A stretch of 64,000 bases of DNA from Cryobacterium sp. PAMC25264 (GTDB taxonomy: Bacteria; Actinomycetota; Actinomycetes; Actinomycetales; Microbacteriaceae), in assembly GCF_019443325.1 (NCBI RefSeq), contig NZ_CP080383.1, positions 3,224,001 through 3,288,000 of the forward strand, written 5' to 3'. How positions within the stretch are numbered: the first letter of the stretch is position 1; every line of letters starts with the position of its first letter. The position numbers were made by a program, and so were the translations under genes. This document shows positions 26,224 to 37,009 of the stretch, piece by piece. The notes under the pieces are model-generated. The model did no database searches. It was not told the DNA's origin and saw nothing but the letters and a program-made list of their open reading frames with translations.

Positions 26224-27887
26224 ACGAGGACGGGGACCGCGGGGGCGGGGGCGGGGACGGCCGGGCGGAGAGGGAGGCGCACCGTGACGGTGGTGCCCTC
26301 GCCCAGAACGCTGCTCAGCTCAACCACGCCGGAATGCGCGGTGACGAAGGCGCGCACGATCGCCAGGCCCAGGCCCATGCCAGGGATCGCCAGCTCGGTG
26401 GAGGTGCGGGCGCGGAAGAACCTGTCGAAGACCTGCCGTGCGTCCTCCGCGCTGAGGCCCACTCCGGTGTCGGTCACGCGCAGCACGGCATCCGTGCCCT
26501 CGATGTCGACGCTGAGTGTGACGGCGCCCTGCGGCCGGGAGAACTTGATGGCGTTGGTGAGCAGGTTGTCGATGACCTGTTCGATGGCCACCGGGTCGAC
26601 CTCGGCGACCACCATCGCGCCCGGCCGGGCACTGATGGTGACGCCGGCGGACTGCGCGCGCGGCATGGCGGTGTCCAGGCACGACTGCAGGATGCGGCCG
26701 AGGTCGGCGTCGACCCGGTGGATCGCCGGATGACCGTCGGTGGCGCTGAGAAGATGCGCGATCACCGAGAGCAGTCGCTCGGCGTTCCGCTCGATCACAC
26801 CGATCTCCATGGTGATGCCGAGCTCCTCGGCGTCGATGAGGTCGAGGTAGCCGAGGATCGACGTGAGCGGGGTGCGCAGCTCGTGCGACACGGTGGCGAG
26901 GAAGTCGTCGCGCACGGCGATCGCTTCCACCAGCGGGGTGACGTCGGTGGCGACCACGACCGTGCCGAGGGCGTACCCGTTCTCCCGTTCGACCACGCCG
27001 GAGGAGGCGATGATGGCGCTCTGATCGTCGTGCCCGCCGACCCAGTAGACCCGCTTGGCCACGAGGTCGCCGCGGAGGGCCCTGGCGGCGATCTGGTCGT
27101 CGAGGGAGACGAGCGTGGTGCGGTCCACGTCGAAGACCAGGGAGGCGTCCCTGCCGTAGCCGCCGGTGGTCGAGTCGGTGCGCACGGCCAGCCTTCGGGC
27201 GGCGGCGTTGCTCAGCACCACCTCGCCCTGCGGGTTGTAAAGCTCGATGCCGGCATCGACGGTGTCCATCACCGCCTCGAAGGTCGCCTGGCGATCGGTG
27301 GCCTCGAGCAGAGCTTCCCGCAGTTCGCGGGACACCACCAACAGCCGGCGTTGCTGGGCGCGCAGACCGTTGGCGGCGACGCGGGCCGTGATGGCGATGA
27401 ACGCCGTCGTGATCGGCAGCAGCAGCACGTTCGCCCAGCCGATCGTATCCGTGGGCAGCTCGCCGATCTGGAACAGGGGGAAGACTCCGACGAAAAACGC
27501 GCCGACCAACGCCAGGCCGAGCGCCCACCAGGCGAATCCGTAGGCCAGCCACAGCACCGGCACGACGACGAGCATGCTCACGGCCGGCAGGGTTTCCCGC
27601 ACACCGTCGCGGAGGAAGGCGACCACGAGCACGTCCACGAGCGGCACGATCACGAGCCACTGATAGCCGTGGCGTTCCCACGGTACGACCAGGCCCGCCA
27701 CGGTCACGGCGACCGCGAGGGCCAGCCCCACGAGGAATCCGGTCTTGGACAGGGTGTCCGGTGCGCCGGCAGCGGCGAACGCCACGATCAGGAGCACCCC
27801 GGCGAGGAACGGGATCTGCGCGTAGGGAACTTCCCGCGTGCGCGGCTCCACAAAATCAGGAACGGACCACTCAGGGGCTTGCGACAA
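26211..27887 (-). CDS. PAS-containing membrane sensor histidine kinase
   Basis: 558 aa. The N-terminal ~190 residues carry about six membrane helices, followed by a PAS-like region (~210-320; GIELYNPQGEVVLSNAAARR). The HisKA box with the phosphorylated histidine is ATVSHELRTPLTSILGYLDL near residue 331, and the HATPase domain has DNLLTNAIKFS and GLGLAIVRAF. No response regulator is adjacent, so it is an orphan kinase. The TTG start has GAGGA about nine bases upstream; the same bases could be a -10 (GAGGAT, six bases before TTG). It lies 123 bases downstream of clpB with a stem-loop between. Its C-terminal REL and stop come from the palindrome repeat. Confidence 0.83.
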   Translation of the reverse strand: MSQAPEWSVPDFVEPRTREVPYAQIPFLAGVLLIVAFAAAGAPDTLSKTGFLVGLALAVAVTVAGLVVPWERHGYQWLVIVPLVDVLVVAFLRDGVRETLPAVSMLVVVPVLWLAYGFAWWALGLALVGAFFVGVFPLFQIGELPTDTIGWANVLLLPITTAFIAITARVAANGLRAQQRRLLVVSRELREALLEATDRQATFEAVMDTVDAGIELYNPQGEVVLSNAAARRLAVRTDSTTGGYGRDASLVFDVDRTTLVSLDDQIAARALRGDLVAKRVYWVGGHDDQSAIIASSGVVERENGYALGTVVVATDVTPLVEAIAVRDDFLATVSHELRTPLTSILGYLDLIDAEELGITMEIGVIERNAERLLSVIAHLLSATDGHPAIHRVDADLGRILQSCLDTAMPRAQSAGVTISARPGAMVVAEVDPVAIEQVIDNLLTNAIKFSRPQGAVTLSVDIEGTDAVLRVTDTGVGLSAEDARQVFDRFFRARTSTELAIPGMGLGLAIVRAFVTAHSGVVELSSVLGEGTTVTVRLPLRPAVPAPAPAVPVLVREL

Positions 27888-27967
27888 TCGACGATCCTCA
27901 CGCTGGCTGAGGCGTCACCGGCGCACTCGCCCGCCCTCTTCAGCATTCAAGCAGGTCCGGGCGCAAA

Positions 27968-27987
27968 TGTCCCCCTTTGCGGGGACA
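27968..27987 (-). terminator. stem-loop after clpB
   Basis: TGTCCCC (27968-27974) and GGGGACA (27981-27987) pair around a six-base loop, 24 bases past the clpB stop. It would separate heat-shock transcription of clpB from the histidine kinase gene. Confidence 0.6.
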
Positions 27988-28010
27988 TTGTTCCGCGGGG
28001 GAAGGGGGCC

Positions 28011-30173
<2,163 letters not shown>

Positions 30174-30193
30174 CAAAACATCCTTCGCAAATA

Positions 30194-30214
30194 CTTGAGT
30201 GAACTCGACTCAAG
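30194..30214 (-). promoter_or_regulatory. HAIR operator for HspR upstream of clpB
   Basis: CTTGAGT-N7-ACTCAAG, a perfect match to the HspR-associated inverted repeat that controls dnaK and clpB in Streptomyces and Mycobacterium. It ends 20 bases before the clpB ATG. No hspR gene is in the window. Confidence 0.92.
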
Positions 30215-30297
30215 TTTAGACCGAGTGTGGCGGATGCGCTACCGGTCGCTAGTCTGCTCCAGCAGCGACCGCCGTGCAGGCGTCGCGCCCACTCGTC

Positions 30298-30370
30298 GAT
30301 CGAGCGTGTCGAGATCCCGCGGGACGACGTCGGAACACGGCCGCGTCACCCGGTCTCGACGGGCTCGACC
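30298..30370. repeat. dispersed inverted repeat, TCGAGCCTGTCGA family
   Basis: GATCGAGCGTGTCGAGATC (30298-30316) and GGTCTCGACGGGCTCGACC (30352-30370) face each other with four mismatches over 19 positions. They occupy the gap between umuC and clpB and may form a long imperfect hairpin past the umuC stop. Related arms occur at 4862-4900, 47130-47148 and 54196-54214. Confidence 0.6.
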
Positions 30371-30397
30371 AGCGGCTGGGGCGGCCGCCTGCACAGC

Positions 30398-31714
30398 TCA
30401 CTTGGCGGCGACCGTGATGAGCTCGTCCCAGTGCGTGGTGGCCCGCGGGGACACCATGTCCCGGCGCATGGTCCAGGCCCGGTTGGTCTTGAGGCCGGCC
30501 CGGCCGAGACCCAGGTTCTCCTGGCCATACTTGGCGGCGATGGAGTCGAGCACCGCGCCGGCCGCGAACGGGGCCGACTCGGTGCCGAAGATGTCGAGGC
30601 TGGCGTGCGAGTCGCGCGACGAGAACTCGTACAGGCTCACGCCCACCCGCACATACTGTTGGCCGGCCTGCAGCTGCGGGCCGAGCGCGGTGATGGCCGC
30701 CCGGTACATCTGCACAGGGTCATCGGTGGGGTCGGGAAACGCGAGCGAGACGGCGTGGCTGACGTGGTTGTCCCGGAACGGCGATGTCGAGGCCGTGCAG
30801 CCCATCATGCGGGCCAGCGAGCCCTGGTCGCGGAGCCGGGCGGCGGCCCGCTGCGTGTAGACCGAGAGCACCTCTTCGAGCTCGGCCACGGTGCTGATGG
30901 GCACGGCGAACGAGCGGGAGAACTGGATCTGCTCCCGGTCGGCCCGTTCCTCCTCCAGCGGCAGGCAGTCGACGCCGCGGAGCTCCTGCACCACCCGCTC
31001 CTGGTTCACCCCGAACCGCCGGCGCAGTTGCACGGCGTCGGTGTCGCGCAGGTCGGCCGCCGAGTGGATGCCCATCCCCGCCAGCTTCTGCGCCGTGCGG
31101 GAGCCGATCCCCCACACATCTCCCACGTCCACCGACGCGAGAATCGCGGTGATCTGCGCCGGGGCGTAGGAACCCAAGTTGCAGACCCCCTGCAGTGCCG
31201 CGGATGACTTGGAACCCCGGTTCGCCAGTTTGGCCAGGGTCTTGCTCGTCGCGATACCGATGCTCACCGGCAGTCCGATCATCTTCTTGGTAGCCAGGCG
31301 GATCTCCCGCGCGATGGAGCTGACCTGCTCGGCGCTGCCGGTGAGCCGGATGAAGCTCTCGTCGATGGAGTACACCTCTTGCGAGGAGGTGAACCGGCCG
31401 AGCAGCTCCACACAGCGGGCGGAGATGTCGCCGTACAGCTCGTAGTTGCTGGAGCGGGCGATGACGCCGTGAGCAGTGGCCTCGGCGGCGATGCTCTGCC
31501 ACGATGCCGCCATGTCGAGCCCCAAGGCCTTGGCCTCCTGTGAGCGGGCGATGACACATCCGTCGTTGTTCGACAGCACGACCACCGGCTTGCCCTCGAG
31601 CCGTGGGTCGAAAATGCGTTCGCAGGAGACGTAGAAATTGTTCGCGTCGACAATCGCGATGGAGGGCGGGTGAGACCCGGTGCGACTAGACACGGTGCAG
31701 GCACCTGGTGACAA
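30398..31714 (-). CDS. umuC: UmuC-like Y-family DNA polymerase
   Basis: 438 aa, close to the 422 of E. coli UmuC. The polymerase core begins [19 protein letters not shown] (catalytic Asp near residue 23), with [11 protein letters not shown] next and the second catalytic pair in [10 protein letters not shown] near 117. Helix-hairpin-helix residues [15 protein letters not shown] follow near 185, then little-finger and UmuC C-terminal regions. It performs error-prone bypass of DNA lesions. The start lies 29 bases inside the end of umuD, so the two are co-translated. A 183-base gap with an inverted repeat follows. Confidence 0.9.
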   Translation of the reverse strand: MSPGACTVSSRTGSHPPSIAIVDANNFYVSCERIFDPRLEGKPVVVLSNNDGCVIARSQEAKALGLDMAASWQSIAAEATAHGVIARSSNYELYGDISARCVELLGRFTSSQEVYSIDESFIRLTGSAEQVSSIAREIRLATKKMIGLPVSIGIATSKTLAKLANRGSKSSAALQGVCNLGSYAPAQITAILASVDVGDVWGIGSRTAQKLAGMGIHSAADLRDTDAVQLRRRFGVNQERVVQELRGVDCLPLEEERADREQIQFSRSFAVPISTVAELEEVLSVYTQRAAARLRDQGSLARMMGCTASTSPFRDNHVSHAVSLAFPDPTDDPVQMYRAAITALGPQLQAGQQYVRVGVSLYEFSSRDSHASLDIFGTESAPFAAGAVLDSIAAKYGQENLGLGRAGLKTNRAWTMRRDMVSPRATTHWDELITVAAK

Positions 31715-32129
31715 CGCCCCACACCGACAGTTCGCTCAGCTCGTGCAGCACGATGTCGGGGTAGGCCGGGTTCTCGGGCACGAGGCGCACGGTGTCGCCG
31801 TCGAGGCGGAGCCGCTTGATGGTGAGTTCGTTGTCGACCACGGCGATCACCACACTCCCGTCGCGGGCCTCGATGGAGCGGTCGACGATGACCTCGTCGC
31901 CGTCGAAGATTCCGGCGCCGGTCATGCTGTCGCCGCTCACTCGCACGATGAACGTGGAGGTGGGATCCCTGATCAGATGCCGATTGAGGTCGACAGGGCC
32001 GTTGTAGTAGCCCTGCGCCGGCGAGGGGAAGCCTGCGTGCACGGACTCGAGTGCTTCCTGGATGAAGCGCTGGCCGGCATCCGTCGACACTCCGGAGACC
32101 GGCCGGACGATCGGGTTCACTGCGTGCAC
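31686..32129 (-). CDS. umuD: UmuD-like self-cleaving subunit (S24 peptidase)
   Basis: 147 aa. The S24/LexA-type domain has an Ala32-Gly33 cleavage site in VHAGFPSP, the catalytic Ser68 in GDSMTGAGI and the Lys105 in LTIKRL, the normal UmuD triad spacing. RecA filaments stimulate cleavage to the active form that partners UmuC. The start is a GTG with AGAAGGG about ten bases upstream; a second GTG three codons in is possible. Upstream I find only one half of an actinobacterial LexA box (CGAAC near 32161), so SOS control is expected from the family but not shown. Confidence 0.88.
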   Translation of the reverse strand: MHAVNPIVRPVSGVSTDAGQRFIQEALESVHAGFPSPAQGYYNGPVDLNRHLIRDPTSTFIVRVSGDSMTGAGIFDGDEVIVDRSIEARDGSVVIAVVDNELTIKRLRLDGDTVRLVPENPAYPDIVLHELSELSVWGVVTRCLHRV

Positions 32130-32214
32130 GGCGTGGTTCCCTTCTGCGACGCTGCCAATCGTTCGCGCCCCTCCTATTGTCTCTCGCGCCGGTTGGCCTC
32201 GACGCAGAAAGCCG

Positions 32215-32868
32215 TCATCGGGCGGTGACGGCTTCGGCGCCGGCGTTCAGCGCCAGGAACGAGCGGACGTCCTCGATCTCGGCGGCGTTGATTCTGTGCG
32301 CCAGGCCCGCGTACCTCCGCTCGACCAGGGTGAAGTGGCTGGGCAGGAACGCGCTGGTGCGGTCGATCGCGGCCTCCCCGATGACACGGTCGTCGGTACC
32401 GCGTCCCCAGAACACCGGTGGGAGGGTACTGGAGAGGGTCGCGTCGCCGGGCTGGTCCGCGCCGAGCACAAAGCCACCGAGCACGACGGGGGCCAGGACC
32501 CGCTGGGGCCGGGTACGCACAAGCTGACTGGCCATCAGGCCACCCTGCGAGAAGCCGATGGGGATCACCGAGGTGGTGGAGTCCAGGTTGGCGTCCACCC
32601 AGGCCCAGATCGCATCCGTGGCCTGGGCGACGGGCTCCGCGTCGGGATTTCCGGGGGTCGTGATGGTGAACCAGGCCGCACCCCCGGTGCCCAGTTCGAG
32701 CGGGGCGCGCAGGGCCGCCCACGGCAGGGCGAGCCCCAGCGCCGGCGCGAGTCCGGCCAGGTCGGACTCGTTCGACCCGTAGCCGTGCAGCAGCAGGACC
32801 ACGGCGGATGTCTCGGTCACCTTCGCGGCCCATCCCGGCGAAAGGATGCCGGAGAGCTGCGCGGTCAT
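32215..32868 (-). CDS. alpha/beta hydrolase, phospholipase/carboxylesterase family (MhqD-like)
   Basis: 217 aa. The oxyanion region LLLHGYGSNESDL is near residue 27. The nucleophile is in IGFSQGGLM (~121), the Asp in GTDDRVI (~164), and the His in AGLAHRI (~195), a complete triad. No signal peptide. Its ATG overlaps the upstream VOC dioxygenase stop by four bases. This hydrolase plus ring-cleavage dioxygenase pairing is the one seen in Bacillus mhqED, which detoxifies quinones and related electrophiles. The parallel is by architecture, not measured similarity. Confidence 0.82.
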   Translation of the reverse strand: MTAQLSGILSPGWAAKVTETSAVVLLLHGYGSNESDLAGLAPALGLALPWAALRAPLELGTGGAAWFTITTPGNPDAEPVAQATDAIWAWVDANLDSTTSVIPIGFSQGGLMASQLVRTRPQRVLAPVVLGGFVLGADQPGDATLSSTLPPVFWGRGTDDRVIGEAAIDRTSAFLPSHFTLVERRYAGLAHRINAAEIEDVRSFLALNAGAEAVTAR

Positions 32869-33779
32869 CGGGCGATGAGTTCGTCGGTGGAGAGGTCGGG
32901 CAGCGAAACCGTCACCTGCGTGCCCCAGGGGTCGGTGATCGACACCGAGCGGCCGTCGCCGGCGAACGGAATGGACCGGGCCGTCAGGCGTGCGGTGAGG
33001 GCGTGCAGGTCCGCGACCGCGGGCACAGTGACGGCCACATCGCCGAGGCCAAGGCTCGCCGCGCGCGGGCCGGCGCCGCGGCTGTTCCAGGTGTTCATGG
33101 CGATGTGGTGGTGGTAGCCGCCCGCCGAGGCGAAGAGCGCGCCCGGGTAGCCACCCTGCGTCGCCTCGAAACCGATCGCGTCGACGTAGAACGCCCGCGC
33201 CGCGGCCACATCGCCGACCTGCAGGTGCACGTGCCCGACCACGCCGGGCAGGGCAGCGCCGGCATCCAGCACCACCTGGTCGAGGTGGCTCTGCAGGTAG
33301 GCGTTGGGATCGAGGTACTCCGTGGCCATTCGGATCTGCTCACCGTCGTGGATCCAGGTGCTGCGGTCGCGGTCGGTGTACAGCTCGACACCATTGCCCT
33401 CCGGGTCGGTGAAGTAGAAGGCCTCGCTCACCAGGTGGTCGCTCGAGCCGATGAAGCGGCTGCGCGGGTCCTGCGCGGCGCGGTACACGGTTGCCGCGAG
33501 GCTGCCGGGAGTCTCGAAAAGGAACGCCGTGTGGAACAGGCCAGCCTGGCGGGCGTCCACACCGGGCAGGTCCGGGGTGTGGATCAGCCGCACGAGCGGC
33601 GTCGTGCCCCGGCCGAGAACCCGGTGCACCTCACGGGAGCGGCTGCGCTCCTCGAGGGGCTCCATGGCGAAAGCGCCGGAGTAGTAGTCCGACATCGTCT
33701 CGAGGTCGCCGACCCGCAGGGTGACCGCGCCCATCGAGGTATCGGCGTTGAGGCTCAGCTCGTTCAGGTCGACACTCAT
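32865..33779 (-). CDS. VOC-family ring-cleaving dioxygenase (CatE/MhqE-like)
   Basis: 304 aa with two glyoxalase/extradiol-dioxygenase domains. Candidate metal ligands include His in GAVTLRVGDLETM... (domain 1) and, in domain 2, GHVHLQVGDVAAARAFYVD (His near residue 190) and HHIAMNTWNS (~238), with a Glu/Asp further on. Such proteins open catechol or hydroquinone rings with Fe2+ or Mn2+. It leads the operon with the MhqD-like hydrolase. Two tandem TTGTA-type palindromes bracket its promoter, suggesting tight repression by a MarR-type regulator not encoded nearby. Confidence 0.83.
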   Translation of the reverse strand: MSVDLNELSLNADTSMGAVTLRVGDLETMSDYYSGAFAMEPLEERSRSREVHRVLGRGTTPLVRLIHTPDLPGVDARQAGLFHTAFLFETPGSLAATVYRAAQDPRSRFIGSSDHLVSEAFYFTDPEGNGVELYTDRDRSTWIHDGEQIRMATEYLDPNAYLQSHLDQVVLDAGAALPGVVGHVHLQVGDVAAARAFYVDAIGFEATQGGYPGALFASAGGYHHHIAMNTWNSRGAGPRAASLGLGDVAVTVPAVADLHALTARLTARSIPFAGDGRSVSITDPWGTQVTVSLPDLSTDELIAR

Positions 33780-33815
33780 GATTTGGCTCCCGGTTGTGGT
33801 GGATGAAGGTATTGC

Positions 33816-33854
33816 TTGTAACTACAACCATATCAGAGATGCTTGTAGCTGCAA
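33816..33854 (-). promoter_or_regulatory. promoter with two tandem operators for the dioxygenase-hydrolase operon
   Basis: Two palindromes, TTGTAACTACAA (33816-33827) and TTGTAGCTGCAA (33843-33854), are 27 bases apart centre to centre. On the minus strand the upstream one contains a -35 (TTGCAG, 33849-33854). Sixteen bases on is a -10 (TATGGT, 33827-33832), which touches the second palindrome. A repressor on both sites would cover the whole promoter. The site form fits MarR-family proteins. Confidence 0.6.
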
Positions 33855-33982
33855 TCAATAACGTCGGCGGCTGGCGTTCGCCCGGAATAGGGCGCGGCCG
33901 AGGGTGGTTGTCTTGATACGAACGCATGCAGTTCAACGCTGTGCGAAGTACATCTATACAGATCAGATTGGAAGTGGTTGTC

Positions 33983-34735
33983 ATGACCAGGTTCGAGAAC
34001 AAGGTAGCGATCGTCACCGGCGGCGGAAGCGGTATCGGCGCGGAAATCTCCCGGGAGCTTGCCGCCGAGGGTGCCTCGGTCGTGGTCACCGACATCAACC
34101 TCGAGGCCGCGCAGACCGTCGTCGATGAGATCATCGCGGCCGGCGGCACCGCCGCCGCGTTCACTCAGAACACCGCGAAGTGGGAAGACTCGGAAGCGGC
34201 CGTCCTGTTCGCCCAGGAGAAGTTCGGCGCCCTGCACCTGGCCGTGAACAACGCCGGCATCGGGGCCGCTCCGCAGAAGATCGGCGACTACGACATCGCC
34301 GCGTGGGACCGCGTGCGTGCGGTGGACCTCGACGGCGTCTTCTATGGACTCAAGTTCCAGCTCCCCGCCATCGTGGCCGCCGGCGGCGGCGCCGTGGTGA
34401 ACATGGCCTCGGTGCTCGGCTCGGTCGGCATCGCCGAGAACGCTGCCTATGTCACCAGCAAGCACGCCCTGATCGGCCTCACCAAGGTCGCCGCGCTCGA
34501 GTACACGGCGGATGGCGTGCGCACGAACGCCGTCGGACCCGGCTTCATCGACACCCCGCTGGTGCGTTCGAGCCTGTCCCCCGAGGCCCTGACCGCGCTC
34601 GAGGCCCAGCACGCCTCCCGCCGCCTCGGCACCGACAAGGAGGTCGCCGCGCTCACCCTGTTCCTGCTCAGCGACGCCGCGTCGTTTATCTCCGGCAGCT
34701 ACCACCTCGTCGACGGCGGCTACTCCGCGCAGTAG
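33983..34735 (+). CDS. SDR-family oxidoreductase, classical type
   Basis: 250 aa, a classical short-chain dehydrogenase: TGGGSGIG cofactor loop at residues 12-19, NNAGIG near 89, and the active YxxxK in AAYVTSKHALIGL near 155-167. Closest in style to 3-oxoacyl-ACP reductase or glucose 1-dehydrogenase members, with substrate unknown. The frame opens earlier at 33926, but the ATG at 33983 begins at the normal family position. It is divergent from the quinone-detoxification operon and may share its regulated region. Confidence 0.85.
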   Translation: MTRFENKVAIVTGGGSGIGAEISRELAAEGASVVVTDINLEAAQTVVDEIIAAGGTAAAFTQNTAKWEDSEAAVLFAQEKFGALHLAVNNAGIGAAPQKIGDYDIAAWDRVRAVDLDGVFYGLKFQLPAIVAAGGGAVVNMASVLGSVGIAENAAYVTSKHALIGLTKVAALEYTADGVRTNAVGPGFIDTPLVRSSLSPEALTALEAQHASRRLGTDKEVAALTLFLLSDAASFISGSYHLVDGGYSAQ

Positions 34736-34760
34736 TCCCCGGCGCGAGTCCCCGTTGCGG

Positions 34761-34792
34761 ACGAGTTGCCCCACCACGGCGGGGCAACTCGT
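34761..34792. terminator. bidirectional stem-loop terminator
   Basis: Perfect 12-bp arms ACGAGTTGCCCC (34761-34772) and GGGGCAACTCGT (34781-34792) with an eight-base loop, between converging SDR and MaoC genes. Confidence 0.8.
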
Positions 34793-34813
34793 TCGCACAG
34801 CGTCTATCGGTTG

Positions 34814-35287
34814 TCATAACCCGCGGCGCAGGATCAGGTTCATCATCACCTGGGACATGACCGGCTCACCGGCCTGGTTGTGCACCTCGATCCGAGTGCG
34901 CACGAGGCCCTGATCGGGCTTGGACGCCGACACCCGCGCCGACAGTACGGTGAACCGGGCCGAAAGCATGTCGCCAGAGCGCACCGGACGAAGCCAGCGC
35001 AGGTCGTCCACTCCCGGCGATCCCAGACTCGTTCGTTCATTCAGGTAGTTGTTCACCATGATCCGCATCATCACGGCAGTGGTATGCCAGCCGCTGGCGA
35101 TGAGACCGCCGAACGGGCCGGCGAGCGCGGCGACGGGATCTACATGCATCAGGTGGGGATCGAACGCGGCGGCGAAGGCCACGATGCTCGCTTCGCTGAC
35201 CTCGACCGTGCCGTATTCCACCACAACGCCGGGCTGATAGTCCTCGAAATAGCGGTCGGCAAGCGGTACGGCCAAGAAATCATCCAT
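34814..35287 (-). CDS. MaoC-like hotdog-fold dehydratase
   Basis: 157 aa from the ATG at 35287. The R-specific enoyl-CoA hydratase pattern is visible: FAAAFDPHLMHVDP (catalytic Asp and His near residues 41-46) and GLIASGWHTTAVMMR, the conserved helix. It hydrates enoyl-CoA or a related thioester. A TACAGT hexamer lies eight bases upstream of the ATG, nearly leaderless. The frame continues to 35671 but the extra part has no family resemblance. It stands alone; a link with the acyl-CoA ligase 11 kb away is only possible. Confidence 0.82.
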   Translation of the reverse strand: MDDFLAVPLADRYFEDYQPGVVVEYGTVEVSEASIVAFAAAFDPHLMHVDPVAALAGPFGGLIASGWHTTAVMMRIMVNNYLNERTSLGSPGVDDLRWLRPVRSGDMLSARFTVLSARVSASKPDQGLVRTRIEVHNQAGEPVMSQVMMNLILRRGL

Positions 35288-35395
35288 AGGCTGCCACTGT
35301 ACGCACCGAGCCGAGTCCCGCGGTTCACGGCGTCGACCGCAATGAGGGCACCCCTGCCCATCGTGCCCGACGGCACCTCTGTCGTACCGTGAACC

Positions 35396-35824
35396 ATGAT
35401 CGTCTGGACCCGCTGGGGCATTCTCGTCTTCGTCTTCTTCGGCCTGTCGGTGGGGCTCGGATTCGCCCTCAAGGGCGTGTTCGCCCCTGCCGTCGGTTCG
35501 AACGAGCCGGCCACGAACACGTTCCTTGGCACCGGCTTCGTTCTCGGCGCAGCGGCCTTGTGGGCCTTCTCGACGTACGTGTTGCCGCGCCTCGACAGGG
35601 CCCGGCCGTCGTTCGTCTACCAGCAGCTGCCCGAACCCGCGCTCAACGAGCGTGGTGTGAAAGTCACCCACCGACCGGTGGCCGTGGTGAACCAGGAGAC
35701 CGGCCAGCAGATCTGGACGCGTCCGTCATCGACATTCTTCTTCATCCCAATGCGCTTCTGGCCTTACCCGATCGCCGCGATCGGGGTCGTCAACCTGATC
35801 ATCGGCATGATCGGACGGGGCTGA
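35396..35824 (+). CDS. small membrane protein of unknown function
   Basis: 142 aa. Two N-terminal membrane helices (about residues 7-28 and 44-64), a central soluble loop of about 50 residues, and a C-terminal helix (~118-138). I do not recognise the family. A TACCGT hexamer is five bases before the ATG and no ribosome site is seen, again suggesting a leaderless or near-leaderless mRNA. It converges with metQ, leaving 27 bases between. Confidence 0.65.
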   Translation: MIVWTRWGILVFVFFGLSVGLGFALKGVFAPAVGSNEPATNTFLGTGFVLGAAALWAFSTYVLPRLDRARPSFVYQQLPEPALNERGVKVTHRPVAVVNQETGQQIWTRPSSTFFFIPMRFWPYPIAAIGVVNLIIGMIGRG

Positions 35825-35851
35825 GCTAACCGCTCATCGGTTCCGCGAGGG

Positions 35852-36763
35852 TTACTCGGCGTCGATGGGGAGCAGGATGCCCTTCACTGTGGGATCGGTG
35901 GCCAGGAACTCCTGCACCGCCGGGTCCCTGAAAGCGGCGACGAGGTTCTTGATGTTCTCGGTGTCGGCGAAGTCGCTGCCGATGGTGAGCTGGCCGGCGA
36001 ACTCGTCGGGCGCGGCCGGGGCGAAGATCTGCTGTTCGATCGGGATGCTCGCGGCCAGGTAGTACTCGGTGTAGCCGGCCGCGAGGTCGAGGTCGGGCAG
36101 GGCGCGGGACTGCGCCGCGAAATCGAGCAGCGTGAACGTCAGGTTCTTCGGGTTGGTGGCGATGTCGTCCTGGGTGGCGGTGCCGGCGGTGGTGCCGTCC
36201 TTCAACGTGATGAGTCCGGCCTCCTGCAGCAGCCACAGCCCTTGGGCCTCGTTGGCGGGATCGGAGTACAGCGACACGGTGCCGCCGTCGGGCACCTGGT
36301 CGACGCTGGTGTACTTGTCGCTCCACAGCCCGAAGCCCCAGCGGAACACCGGGGTGGCGGCGGTCTCCTTGAAGTCGGGGTTGGACTCGAGAACCTGGCT
36401 GAGCCAGAGCTTGTGCTGGTAGACCGTGCCGGCCACCTCGCCCTCGCTCACGGCGCGGTTGATGGTGTTGCTGTCGGAGAGGCCCTTGAACTTCACGGTG
36501 ATGCCGTACTTGGGAGCCACCTCCTCTGCGACGAAGTTGACCAGCGCCTGCTCGGCGGCGTTGCCCTCGGCGGTGGCCACGATGAGGGTGGCACCCTCGG
36601 TGGCGTTGGCGGAGGTGGGCGGGTTCAGCAGCGGGACGGTGATCGCCGCGGCGGCGCCGACGACCACAACGGCGATACCGGCGACCCAGGGCCAGCGGCG
36701 GCGCTTCTTGAGAGCAAAGCCGTGCGGCTCGGCGGCGGGCGTAGAGGAGGTGGAAGTAGACAT
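35852..36763 (-). CDS. metQ: MetQ/NlpA-family substrate-binding protein, membrane-anchored without lipobox
   Basis: 303 aa. The NlpA fold is clear from residue ~57 (GATLIVATAEGN, then VSLYSDPANEAQGLWLLQEAG near 165-185). It delivers methionine or a related sulfur compound to MetI. Unlike normal MetQ there is no lipobox cysteine: a basic KKRRRWPW segment precedes one hydrophobic helix (~28-46), so it is probably held by an uncleaved anchor. The mRNA leader has GAAGGAA before the ATG. A 246-base gap without obvious genes separates it from metI, so it could have its own promoter. Confidence 0.82.
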   Translation of the reverse strand: MSTSTSSTPAAEPHGFALKKRRRWPWVAGIAVVVVGAAAAITVPLLNPPTSANATEGATLIVATAEGNAAEQALVNFVAEEVAPKYGITVKFKGLSDSNTINRAVSEGEVAGTVYQHKLWLSQVLESNPDFKETAATPVFRWGFGLWSDKYTSVDQVPDGGTVSLYSDPANEAQGLWLLQEAGLITLKDGTTAGTATQDDIATNPKNLTFTLLDFAAQSRALPDLDLAAGYTEYYLAASIPIEQQIFAPAAPDEFAGQLTIGSDFADTENIKNLVAAFRDPAVQEFLATDPTVKGILLPIDAE

Positions 36764-37009
36764 GGGGTTCCTTCGGAGTGGTCTGCGTGCTGTGCAGGGG
36801 TGCGGGGTGGGGAAAACGGGTGAGGAAAGCGCGGGCGGGTGCGGGAAGCGCGCGCAGGCGAGCGCCGGCCCACGGGGTGGCGCGGGTCAGCTGAGAGCGG
36901 GCGAGTCGGGCCGGTTGCTCAGAAAAAGTGCATCAGGCCGGACAGCTCGCCCCGGGCATTCGGTGCGGCGAGACGGCGGGCATCCGCGGCGTCACGGCAG
37001 CCGGCCGGG

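Noticed and set aside
32130..32200. Possible LexA/SOS box upstream of umuD
   Set aside because: Only one half-site (CGAAC) fits; the partner half is absent at the required spacing.
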